From NCBI RefSeq assembly GCF_964340395.1, contig NC_135567.1, positions 15,380,806 through 15,440,305 of the forward strand: DNA of 59,500 nt, given 5' to 3'. The notes beneath the pieces are model-generated. The model did not search any database and was not told the DNA's origin. It saw nothing but the letters and a program-made list of their open reading frames with translations. Below, piece by piece: positions 48,101 through 54,681 of this stretch (position 1 is the first letter of the stretch; each line of letters starts with the position of its first letter). The DNA is from Glandiceps talaboti (lineage: Eukaryota > Hemichordata > Enteropneusta > Spengelidae). A program made the translations under genes and the position numbers.

Positions 48101-51100
48101 TGAGTGTCTGTCTGTGTCTGTCTGTGTGCATGCTTCAAGTGAGAGTGTGTATGCATGCATGCATGTGTGTGTGTATAAAACATCTTGTCTCACGAGATAA
48201 ACACCAATTAGACATTTTCATTTCACATCTGTTCTAATCTCATTCTTCACAGCATCAGAACTGTTAAAGCCTTTGCTACCATCAGATCCCAATGAGAAGA
48301 CAGCATCATCTGATAATAAAGGACGTAAAGAGAGCTCTTCAGGCATGTTTAAGAAGAGTGCTGGCAGTGTAAAAAACACGGGTGGATTCCTGAGTTCTGT
48401 TAAAAGTCTCTTTGGTGGAAATAAAAGTAAAGAAACCAGTCAGGAGCTGATACCTATAGTGACTGTCAATTCACCAGAACCAAGTTCAGAGTCAGAACAA
48501 GGTATGTATATCATATTAGGATGATCGCACTGTCAAACAAGCTCCATAAGTGAATTTTGTTCATTTAGAGGGAGGGGGTATGGCGTCAATGCAATTGCTG
48601 AACTTCATTTTCACACTTTTTATCAAATTTCAACTTTCACTCCTTCAATGATAACAGCTTTTGTATTTACTACTGAGATGTTGATAAGTTGATAAAAATT
48701 TACTTCTAATGTGAGATACAGTGCTTGGTTTGTGGTAGTATTTTAATGTGTTTACAATCATGTTTTTACATTACATCGATCATAGTGGTGTGACTGCTAT
48801 AGTTTTCATCATAGTTTACATATATGAATGTTTGATGTCACACTTGTGAACGTTCGTTTAGGGGGAGGCGGGACACGGTTTTGACCCAAACGAATGATGT
48901 TTGTTTGTTGAAATTGTGAGATCGTCCCGTAGTTGGTGTGTGATGTTAGATAATGCACTCAGTCTGCTGTAAAGTCATGCATTGGGTTTTATGGTGACAC
49001 TGTGTTGAAGTTGTGTAATTTGTGTTAGATGTGGACAGTGGTAAAATGGTGTATGGTGTATGTTGCTGAGTATGGTACTAAAATGATGCATGATGTATGA
49101 TTGTGCACTATTTCAACTTTATATAATAAATGGTGTATGAAGTAAGTTGTGACTGTTATATTGTAATGTGGTGCATGGCAACCTCCCATAACATTTGTCC
49201 CTACCCACAGTCATACATATATGTATGTTTTCCCATTTCTCTATTAATATTCAGTAATACCACCATCCTTCCCTTCCTGTCCAGACTGTCTGTGAGATGA
49301 TCATGTTTCCTTTATTTCTCTATTGCACCTGGCCCTCGTTATTCCTGTCCAAAACATGTGTAACATTACACATAAATTTCCAATGAAATTAGTCTTAACA
49401 AGTTATTTCTCACACATAGTGATGAAGCTGTGACCTTGTGGTCTAAAATTTGTTTATAAATTAACTTTTTTGTGTCCTTCATTTTACATGCAACCTTATA
49501 GGAAAACAATCAGGTACTACTCCTTTTAAATTATAATATGTAAAATACAAAGTGATTTTTTGCAACAAAAAATGACAGATTTTTATGAAAGTTTAGAATT
49601 TTGTGGCTAGAGATTTATCTTAATATTATATTAAGGTCATATGACATTTAAAGTGGCCATATGGATGAAGATTTGGTATTTATTTTGGATTTTTAATTTA
49701 TAAGATAATTGTGTCATGGCTTCATACTTGAAAAATCAATATGAAACAACATATGCCAAGTCCTTGTTTGTAACTCAATACTTTGCAAAAGATTTTTACA
49801 ATGTGTAAAATGTTTGTTATTGTACATACAATAACACATTTTGTCAGCTTTTTGCAATGTATTGAGTTACAAACACAGAATTGTACAGTGTAGTTTCACG
49901 TTTGATTTTTCAAGTAGGAAAACCATGATAAAACTGTTAAATTGAATTTTAAAAATCCAAAATAAATACCCAATTGTCAATCCCCATGGCTATTTTAATG
50001 CCATATTGAGGTCTTTATGACTTATACATGTATAATGCAAAGTAGGACAATGTGCCACATTACTGAGAAAGGTAAAAGATTTCAAGGTATTGCCACCACT
50101 AGGTTTCTAGAAATGCCATTTAGGGGTCTGAAGTGAGGGTCAGAATGACAATGGACATGAAGTTATCACACATTGTTGGTGTTGTTCTCACTGTACATGT
50201 ACTCTGTTATTTTCATAACTACCAGTAATCAAAACATACCTAATCACCAGTGTGCCCTCGAAACCAATTTGATGTGCCTCTGATGCACATAATTCCAATT
50301 GACACACCAAAATTTGGTGTTCCCCTATCTCTTAGTATGTGGTGACTCACAAGAAATGCTAGTTTCTATTCTTTTGACTCACAACAACAAAATTTGGCTA
50401 TCATAGAGGGCACACTGCCTGTAAGCCAATTTGACGTGCCTCTGAGGCACACAATTTCTAGTGACGCACCAAACCTTGGTGTTTCCGTACCTCTTACTAC
50501 ATGTATGTGGTGACTCATAAGAAATGCCAGTTTTTATCATTTTGACTCACAACAACAAAATTTGGCTGTCATTAGAGGACACACTACTAACCACTAGTAT
50601 AGTGCTCCTAGATTCATTCACCGTTTTATGCATTGTCATATGATCAAAAGCTATTATGGAAATTTCAGCCTTCACATTACCAAAACCTGGAATGCCCTCA
50701 TATCATGCTTACCTGCAAAAATGGACGGAACTTTGGTAACTGAAATATGACGTATCATTTGCTGTAGTGAGTGTGTTGTAGTATTCCTGTAAAGACGTCT
50801 TACTCCTCTATAATATTATAAATCAATGGCTTTTCTTATAAATGCACAATAGTCTGTGCATCACATAAAGAAATAAATAAATTTTGTACATTTCCCTCGA
50901 GTTGATTTTATAACACGTTTTTCATATTTCTTATTGTTTGCCTGCATAGCATTGGAAACAGGTAAAGTTCACCCTCATAAATTTTTACATTACACCACCA
51001 AAATATTGAAAAGTTCCCAAAGATTAGTCAATTATTATCACATATTCAGAAAGGATGAAGTGTTTGTATACATTGGTACGTACACAAACATCAAGGCATG

Positions 51101-54100
51101 CAGACTGCACTTTTGTGGTTTTACGCTAATAAGTTTTAAGAAAAGGGAAGTGACTTCTCATATAGACAGTAAACAAATAGCCTGGACAACAATGATTAGT
51201 TAGATAATTATGCCATGGTAGGTAACAATGGCATGGTAGGTAACAATGGCATGGTAGGTAACAATGGCATGGTAGGTAGCAAGTTTAGTTAGAACTTAGA
51301 AGGCAACAATTGCATGGTAGGCAGGCAAAAATTTACAGCTAGGCAACAACTGCATGGTAGGTAACAATGGCATGGTAGCTAGCAAGTTTATCTAGAAGGC
51401 AACAATTGCATGGTAAGCAGACAACAATGTACAGCTAGGCAACAACCGCATGGTAGGTAACAATGGCATGGTAGGCAGGCAACAATGTACAGCCCTAGGC
51501 AACAACCGCATGGTAGGTAACAGTGGCATGGTAGGTAGACTAAAATGTACAGCTAAGTAACAATGGCATGGAAGGTAACAATGGCATCGTAGGCAGGCAA
51601 CAATGTACCGTACAGCTAGACAACAATGGCATGGCAGGCAGACAACAATGTACAGCTAGGCAACAACCGCATGATAGGTAGCAAGTTTAGTTGGAAGGCA
51701 ACAACTGCATGGAAGGCTGGCAACAGTGTATTGGTACTTAGGCAGTGTTATGATACATGGAAGGTAGCAAATCTTGTTAAAAGGTAGCAATTGCATGGTA
51801 GGTAGGCAAAAAAAATGCAGCTAAGCAACAATACCATGATAGTTAGCAACTTTCGTTAGAAACAACAATTGCAGAGCATGGTGGGCAGGCAACCATAAAC
51901 AGCTAGACAACAATGGCATGGTAGGCAACAATGGCATGGTAGGTAACAATGGCATGGTAGGCAACAATGGCATGGTAGGCAGCAACTTTAGTTAGATGGC
52001 AAAAGTCGCATGGTAGGCAAACAATGGCAGAACTGTTTAGTTGTACGTGTTACTAGACTGCATTTTTTGATGAGCTATGAAACACTGTATAGTTAGTTAG
52101 CAAAGTCTCATTTGGTAACATCATTTTGTGAGGCAACTATGGCATGGTAGGGAAAAGCTTCCAAAGGTTGCCAAACACCAGCAAAAAATTGGCAATACCG
52201 CTAGATGCAGAGTAACCTGGTTGTCATTTGGAGCACTTCTGACACTGTGATCTTCAAACACTTTTAACTGTGTAGGTGTTTCGTTATGTGGCAGCTAAAA
52301 TACATGAATAAGTAAATCTCCTCCAAGTGTTTTGAAAGGCTCTCTCTCTCTATAACCCAAGGGCATTAAGTATTCATTATACTAAATATGTAAATGAATA
52401 TGCAAATGTTATGTTAATTAACATTGATAAATATTCATGAACCTCAGATACATATGATTAATGCACACAGCAATTCTGCATGGTTTCCAGTTTGTTCCAT
52501 ATACATTCCTGTTTCTCTCACCATTACAAATGCATGCATATGTAATAATATTATAGAAATAATGCATGAATGGTAAACTTAACATCTTTCATATCTTTGT
52601 TGTGCCTGTCCGTAGTCATGGAAACAGGTAATATTCCTCAAATCTTCCCCTGTAATTTTATTTGTAATATTAGGAATTAAAATTTATAGATATAAAAATA
52701 ATATTAATAATAATAATAATTGTGCAATCCTTGTGAAAGTTATTATATTTATTTTAAAAATAATATTTTGTAAGGAACGTTGTAACATCGAGTAATCAAA
52801 TTGAATCTTTGATTTACTTATTTATAATTTTTTTTGTTTATTTATTTATTTACATATCTATCTATTTATGTATTTATTTATTTACCAATACTTATTGTAT
52901 ATTTATTGTATTGGTAGATTTTTTTTGCCTGTTACCTGATATACCAACATATTATGACCCCAGATAATGTTGTTTCACATTGATTTTTAAAGTAGGAATC
53001 CATGGTAAAATTGTTTTATAAATTAAAAATCCCAAATAAATACCCAATCCTCATCCATATGACCACTTTAAAGGGGCACAAGTTGAGTTTATACATGTTT
53101 AGGGCACAAGCTGAGTTTATATATGTTTAGGGCACAAGTTGGGTTTATATATGTTTAGGGCACAAGCTGAGTTTATACATGTTTAGGGCACAAGTTGAGT
53201 TTATATATGTTTAGGGCACAAGCTGAGTTTATATATGTTTAGGGCACAAGCTGAGTTTATACATGTTTAGGGCACAAGCTGAGTTTATACATGTTTAGGG
53301 CACAAGCTGAGTTTATACATGTTTAGGGCACAAGCTGAGTCTATACATGTTTAGGGCACAAGCTGAGTTTATATATGTTTAGGGCACAAGTTGAGTTTAT
53401 ATATGTTTAGGGCACAAGCTGAGTTTATACATGTTTAGGGCACAATTTGAGTTTATATATGTTTAGGGCACAAGCTGAGTTTATACATGTTTAGGGCACA
53501 AGTTGAGTTTATATATGTTTAGGGCACAAGCTGAGTTTATACATGTTTAGGGCACAAGTTGAGTTTATATATGTTTAGGGCACAAGCTGAGTTTATGTTT
53601 AGGGCACAAGTTGAGTTTATATATGTTTAGGGCACAAGCTGAGTTTATATATGTTTAGGGCACAAGTTGAGTTTATACATGTTTAGGGCACAAGCTGAGT
53701 TTATATATGTTTAGGGCACAAGCTGAGTTTATACATGTTTAGGGCACAAGCTGATTTTACTTTAAGTATTTATGTATGCAATGTTTATTAGTACAGAAGT
53801 TCTTTTTTTTATATAAATTTCTATACGTCAAATTCATAATTTCAATGCATATGTTAATCTTGTTCAAAAATCTTTAAATTTTTTGAAACCATATCTCCTT
53901 TTCATTGTCATAATGTGTCTATTTTTATGCATTGTGTTCATGACATCATCTCACCTGTCAATCATCTTGCTTTCATTTTTCAACTCAATGCATTACCATT
54001 CATAGTGGAAGAAACAGGTAATCTTTGTCATTGCATCGTAGTCCAGTACATAGACATGTAAACTCTTACTTTGACATGCATATATGTGGTATTTTTTGTC

Positions 54101-54681
54101 TGTGTCTCTGGAGCATAACAATAATTCATAACATACATGAAAGCAAATAAAATAGGGAACTTGCAATCCAGACTGAGCATGCTAAGATGCAAATGACTAT
54201 GGGATTATCTGTGGTTATCGTAATACCTAATCTGGAGCTACCGATGAAATAAACCTTCGACAATGGTCAGGGTAACTATGAATTGATCATTTGTGGTTGC
54301 AAACAATGTAACATTATTGTTTACAATGCTAATTGGTTAGTATTTAATGTCACCTTTCCCATGATGCAACATTCAACATGGCGGGTTTGCAAGTTTCCTA
54401 TTGTGAGGCATATTTGGATTGGCTTAGAAGTTAGATGAATATAGAAATGAAAGATTTTTGAGCGTGATTGATTGTGAAAGTGTGAGCATGAACAGCACCC
54501 TCTATGGTCTATAAAATATAATCATTATTTTTTTTTTCATTTCAGTGTATCCACCACCAGGGGGCGCTACACATGAATTGACTGTCAGAGGACGAGATGT
54601 GACGTATTATGTACCAGATATGTATTATCATAAAACCATCAATTCTTATCCACCAAAAGACAAACTAGAACTGGACTGGAT
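36663..54681 (+). CDS. EML/EMAP-like gene with EF-hand N-terminus (5' part)
   Basis: Eighteen coding exons join in consistent phase into about 997 residues, then leave the window. Order: Ser/Asn head (1-56), basic segment (57-84), EF-hand-like module (about 85-310), basic Pro/Lys/Ser linker (about 310-936), a 16-residue microexon block (937-952), then the start of a HELP motif (953-997). EML proteins bind microtubules through HELP plus WD40 propellers, which should follow beyond 59500. The usual N-terminal coiled coil of EML1-4 is not seen. Instead there is a module whose layout, including the final 'W..V..FLERA' helix, recalls vertebrate C1orf87; I identify that family from memory and only moderately. 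A calcium-responsive microtubule or ciliary role is inference. The alternative is two adjacent genes, but phases and the absence of stops favour one. Interior introns are full of repeats. Confidence 0.75.
37056..37140 (+). CDS. EML-like gene, exon B
   Basis: Acceptor TCATAG, donor GCAG|gtaaag. It encodes DKKYSGRKRIGSSKRRAP..., a strongly basic piece, and leaves in phase 1. Intron downstream holds the acceptor array. Confidence 0.75.
37348..38766 (+). repeat. Array of 14 decoy splice acceptors plus exon starts
   Basis: A unit of 100-103 bp holds the last ~70 nt of the intron (pyrimidine tract, TAG) and the first 30 nt of exon C (GTTTCCCAATGCTATCAGAG...). Exon-start positions: 37348, 37451, 37553, 37655, 37756, 37856, 37957, 38058, 38159, 38261, 38362, 38463, 38564 and 38665; the fifteenth, 38767, is the true exon C. 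Each full unit also has a donor-like TTC|GTAAAT. Only some junctions keep frame: entering at 38665 adds 34 codons with no stop, whereas 101-bp units run into TAA. Confidence 0.9.
38767..39069 (+). CDS. EML-like gene, exon C (first EF-hand-like pair)
   Basis: Entered in phase 1 (G|GT) after a TTTTTTAG acceptor, ends ACAG|gtaatt in phase 1, 303 nt. It encodes FPMLSEIDGIDPDEEL..., then helices of EF-hand type: 'ISLRRLGGNVESRITAKEL', 'VFAEHNVRISGRIF', 'VDYEKLWKFMVEAQ'. The loops lack regular acidic ligands, so calcium binding here is unlikely. Confidence 0.85.
39141..39262. mobile_element. Family A element, left part
   Basis: Shares 'attgcata.ctacatgcaaattatatgcaaatgagg' with the left part of family A; the right half is absent. 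Confidence 0.65.
39632..39790. repeat. Near-perfect long hairpin
   Basis: 'ttgaaatggttatttacatatcaaa.agtgtttcaactttcaaagataactgactacattcagaag' is followed, after a short loop, by its reverse complement. Arms of about 70 bp. It lies in the intron after exon C. Confidence 0.9.
39860..40215 (-). mobile_element. tRNA-derived SINE, full-length or nearly so
   Basis: Read on the minus strand it starts with GGTTAGCATGACC and has a B-box-like GGTTGCAGATTCGAGCCC, then a body ending AAAGCGCTATATAAGAACCC and an (ATT)n tail (39860-39886). Tails of the 'AAAGCGCTATATAA' type occur in SINEs of many aquatic animals. A partial second copy lies at 47137-47290. Confidence 0.75.
40275..40357. repeat. Short inverted repeat
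   Basis: TACAAAATAGGTACCGTCCTC pairs with GAGGACGGTATCTATTTTGTA around a 40-bp loop. Confidence 0.8.
40531..40742 (+). CDS. EML-like gene, exon D
   Basis: Acceptor TCCTTTCCAG, donor AACAG|gtgagt, phase 1 in and 0 out. It encodes RDSVQATNRLNESF..., the helix 'DINMLVKLHRALLNS' and an EF-like loop DRGRSGQLDKKQ. The loop keeps D1, S5 and G6 but ends in Q rather than E. Confidence 0.85.
40785..40918 (+). pseudogene. Decayed tandem copy of exon D
   Basis: 'atgctgaagacattaacatgctggttcaattgcac' through 'agaagtggacagttagacaagaaacag|gtgagt' repeats the second half of exon D and its donor. Internal deletions and a TGA (after 'SFYT') break the frame. Confidence 0.85.
40960..41100 (+). pseudogene. Older, third copy of exon D
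   Basis: 'atgctaaagatataaacacgttcatgaaattg' and 'tttgaatgttttgaaatgacagtatcatgtctggagag' still align with exon D, but the donor and frame are gone. It sits 110 bp before exon E. Confidence 0.65.
41211..41308 (+). CDS. EML-like gene, exon E
   Basis: Acceptor TTTTGGTTCAG, donor TCAG|gtaacg, phase 0 in and 2 out. It encodes MRKICDEQHLPVHGALLNSL... and the first half of the loop DDEKNGQI, which is completed by exon F. Confidence 0.85.
41311..41760. repeat. GACA/TACA tetranucleotide microsatellite
   Basis: The repeat begins within a few bases of the exon E donor. (GACA)n at both ends flanks a long (CATA)n core with runs of TGCATGCATGCATGCATAC at 41453-41470. Open frames of 70-196 codons in all frames are artefacts of the repeat. 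Confidence 0.95.
42228..42409 (+). CDS. EML-like gene, exon F (completes EF-hand)
   Basis: Acceptor CTCTCCAACAG, donor GAAG|gtatgg, phase 2 in and 1 out. Joined to exon E it gives DDEKNGQISWPE, a canonical 12-residue EF loop (D1, E3, N5, G6, I8, E12), then 'VMTFLERAE'. The rest is basic linker: 'SGRLRPRSSRARHVEIRETP'. Confidence 0.85.
42440..42545. repeat. Tandem duplication of about 49 bp
   Basis: TCTAGTTCCTATACAGTATC with 'gttacgatttatacctccactcacag' occurs twice here and again at 8662-8712. Confidence 0.85.
42622..42712. repeat. Interspersed repeat shared with 20665-20755
   Basis: 'catcatgtctttgttagtcaatcacag.attctaac' and 'gtccctcataagttagtgtttattgggac' match the left-hand copy. Confidence 0.75.
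42768..42812 (+). CDS. EML-like gene, exon G
   Basis: 45 nt, acceptor GAATTCCAG, donor AAAG|gtagtc, phase 1-1. It encodes KPPRPTSSKKTPPK, a basic proline-rich linker piece. Confidence 0.7.
43628..43693 (+). CDS. EML-like gene, exon H
   Basis: 66 nt, acceptor TTTTCATACAG, donor CAAG|gtacgt, phase 1-1. It encodes AVQKKAVASSSKDTADSET. Confidence 0.75.
43770..43900. mobile_element. Foldback element, family C
   Basis: 'ataattctttgttcagccaa..' pairs with '..ccagctgaatgaagaaaaaatatt'. Adjacent 43900-43960 continues into the composite part seen at 27818. Confidence 0.75.
44167..45225 (+). CDS. EML-like gene, exon I (long basic linker)
   Basis: 1059 nt, acceptor TTCGTAG, donor AAAAG|gtaaga, phase 1-1, 353 codons. 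Start 'GRNTPTPARKPRFDF'. Residues about 30-120 of the exon are imperfect repeats of the type SPRDKKxxD / SKDKKxx. Then come Thr/Ser/Asp-rich stretches and a Lys/Gly tail with an AT-hook-like GRGRPPPGK. Disordered and highly charged, as is usual for the microtubule-binding basic region before HELP in EML proteins. Many S/T-P sites could be phosphorylated (inference). Reading through the donor would end at TAA 45246. Confidence 0.85.
45257..45643. mobile_element. Long foldback, arms of about 160 bp
   Basis: The left arm 45257-45415 ('ttttacaacaaccgacatcagacca...') and right arm 45483-45643 are inverted copies at roughly 90% identity by eye. It starts 31 nt after the exon I donor. Confidence 0.85.
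46012..46083 (+). CDS. EML-like gene, exon J
   Basis: 72 nt, acceptor ATTTTCCAG, donor AAAG|gtaaca, phase 1-1. It encodes TNPKIPKNMSSGSLASYESQ. Resembles exon L in its centre (KNMS..SL). Confidence 0.8.
46166..46339 (+). pseudogene. Partial tandem copy of exon K, upstream of element
   Basis: It opens with the 3' end of a hAT-like element (GGGGGCACACTG) followed by GTGTCTAC and exon K-like sequence, then a second copy of the exon K acceptor (CCTTTACAG) and its first 49 nt (46291-46339). Splicing at 46291 would run into the element and stop at TAA after '..STSMPS'. Confidence 0.8.
46340..46513 (+). mobile_element. hAT-like MITE in an exon copy, with 8-bp TSD
   Basis: 174 bp, termini CAGCATGCC (diverged from CAGTGTGCCCTC) and GGACATACTG. 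The flanks are the same 8 bp, GTGTCTAC, at 46332-46339 and 46514-46521. An 8-bp target duplication with CAG.G ends points to the hAT superfamily. The duplicated GTGTCTAC is part of exon K sequence. Confidence 0.8.
46514..46622 (+). pseudogene. Second partial exon K copy
   Basis: 'gtgtctaccaactctaacaacttaacagctgac.gtgtagttattacaacatctaacagttctaat' repeats the 3' half of exon K, then leads into the genuine exon K acceptor at 46622. Confidence 0.8.
46623..46793 (+). CDS. EML-like gene, exon K
   Basis: 171 nt, acceptor TTTCCTTTACAG, donor AAAG|gtgaga, phase 1-1. It encodes a Ser/Thr/Asn-rich stretch, KTSSVSSATETLSVSTNSTN..., and ends 'NRDTNSESK'. Its upstream copies are listed separately. Confidence 0.8.
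47137..47290 (-). mobile_element. SINE, 3' part only
   Basis: Matches 39880-40010 ('tatatagcgctttcccattttgtgcttaaagcgc', 'tcctcaactccctggggagtgtaata'); the tRNA-like head is absent. Confidence 0.7.
47403..47501 (+). CDS. EML-like gene, exon L
   Basis: 99 nt, acceptor ATTGACAG, donor CACAGA|gtaagt, phase 1-1. It encodes ANSIRKNMSTTSLVSMGETV... An (AATC)n tract (47505-47556) begins inside the donor region. Confidence 0.75.
48015..48100. repeat. (GT)n microsatellite
   Basis: About 42 GT units, then (TGTC)n and TGCATGCATGCATG at 48153-48166, upstream of exon M. Confidence 0.95.
48253..48501 (+). CDS. EML-like gene, exon M
   Basis: 249 nt, acceptor ATTCTTCACAG, donor CAAG|gtatgt, phase 1-1. It encodes SELLKPLLPSDPNEK..., 'GMFKKSAGSVKNTGGFLSSVKSLFGGNKSK' in pieces, and an acidic end 'SPEPSSESEQ'. 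The FLSSVKSLFGG part could form a short amphipathic helix. Confidence 0.8.
48502..49501. other. Intron, nothing recognised
   Basis: Largely unique, GT-rich between 48840 and 49190. A 12-nt splice-like block at 49211-49222 was examined and rejected. Confidence 0.5.
49502..49513 (+). CDS. Microexon 1 (12 nt)
   Basis: GAAAACAATCAG between ACCTTATAG and gtacta, phase 1-1. It adds GKQS after exon M. TGC lies at 49489-49491, 10 nt before the acceptor AG. Confidence 0.6.
49650..49998. mobile_element. Foldback element, family B, full copy
   Basis: 'aaagtggccatatggatgaag' at the left and the inverted arm ending 'ccccatggctatttta' at the right, with the GTACATACAATAACA centre. Confidence 0.85.
50248..50586 (+). 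mobile_element. hAT-like MITE, head-to-tail dimer
   Basis: A complete unit 50248-50417 (CAGTGTGCCCTC ... GAGGGCACACTG, perfect 12-bp inverted ends) is followed directly by a second unit that lacks the 5' terminus and ends GGACACACTA. The flanks CTAATCAC (50240-50247) and CTAACCAC (50587-50594) look like one 8-bp target duplication around the whole dimer. Confidence 0.8.
50950..50961 (+). CDS. Microexon 2 (12 nt)
   Basis: CATTGGAAACAG between TGCCTGCATAG and gtaaag, phase 1-1, encodes ALET. Strong pyrimidine tract upstream and TGC twice within 11 nt of the acceptor. Confidence 0.75.
51195..52045. repeat. Short-unit tandem repeat, GGCATGGTAGGTAACAAT type
   Basis: An 18-bp unit (GGTAGGTAACAATGGCAT) dominates 51215-51275 and 51910-51975. 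Between them a larger, irregular unit mixes 'acaatgtacagctaggcaacaac.gcatggtag'. Confidence 0.9.
52616..52627 (+). CDS. Microexon 3 (12 nt)
   Basis: TCATGGAAACAG between GCCTGTCCGTAG and gtaata, phase 1-1, encodes VMET. Shares GGAAACAG|gta and the upstream TGCCTG with microexon 2, so the two are probably a duplicated pair. Confidence 0.75.
52820..52890. repeat. (TTTA)n/(ATCT)n low complexity
   Basis: Mostly TTTA repeats. Confidence 0.8.
52970..53072. mobile_element. Family B element, right arm
   Basis: Ends 'cctcatccatatgaccacttta', directly abutting the 28-bp minisatellite. Confidence 0.75.
53073..53755. repeat. 28-bp minisatellite, about 24 copies
   Basis: Unit GGGCACAAGCTGAGTTTATA + CATGTTTA. 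Two positions alternate (AGCTG/AGTTG and TACATG/TATATG); one unit near 53590 is shortened. Confidence 0.95.
54006..54017 (+). CDS. Microexon 4 (12 nt)
   Basis: TGGAAGAAACAG between ACCATTCATAG and gtaatc, phase 1-1, encodes VEET. TGC at 53989-53991. Confidence 0.7.
54151..54402 (+). mobile_element. TIR element, AATAGGGAACTTGCAA ends, copy 1
   Basis: Left end AATAGGGAACTTGCAA, right end TTGCAAGTTTCCTATT. About 250 bp, non-coding. The same element lies at 59184-59440 in the opposite orientation. Confidence 0.8.
54546..54681 (+). CDS. EML-like gene, exon R (HELP motif start)
   Basis: 136 nt, acceptor TTTCATTTCAG, donor GGAT|gtaagt, phase 1 in and 2 out. It encodes YPPPGGATHELTVRGRDVTYYV... and ends in 'SYPPKDKLELDW'. 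'RGRxVTxYxP' followed about 20 residues later by 'P.dkL.LdW' is the signature entry to the HELP motif of EML/EMAP proteins, which should continue with (V/M)YGYRG in the next exon, not in this window. Confidence 0.85.

Noticed and set aside
47895-48237. Long His/Thr and Cys/Val frames
   Set aside because: Translations of (GT)n; not genes.
49211-49222. A fifth 12-nt microexon (TCATACATATAT between CCCACAG and gtatgt)
   Set aside because: It ends in T, so joining to microexon 1 (GA...) makes TGA. It lacks the ..CAG end of the other four.
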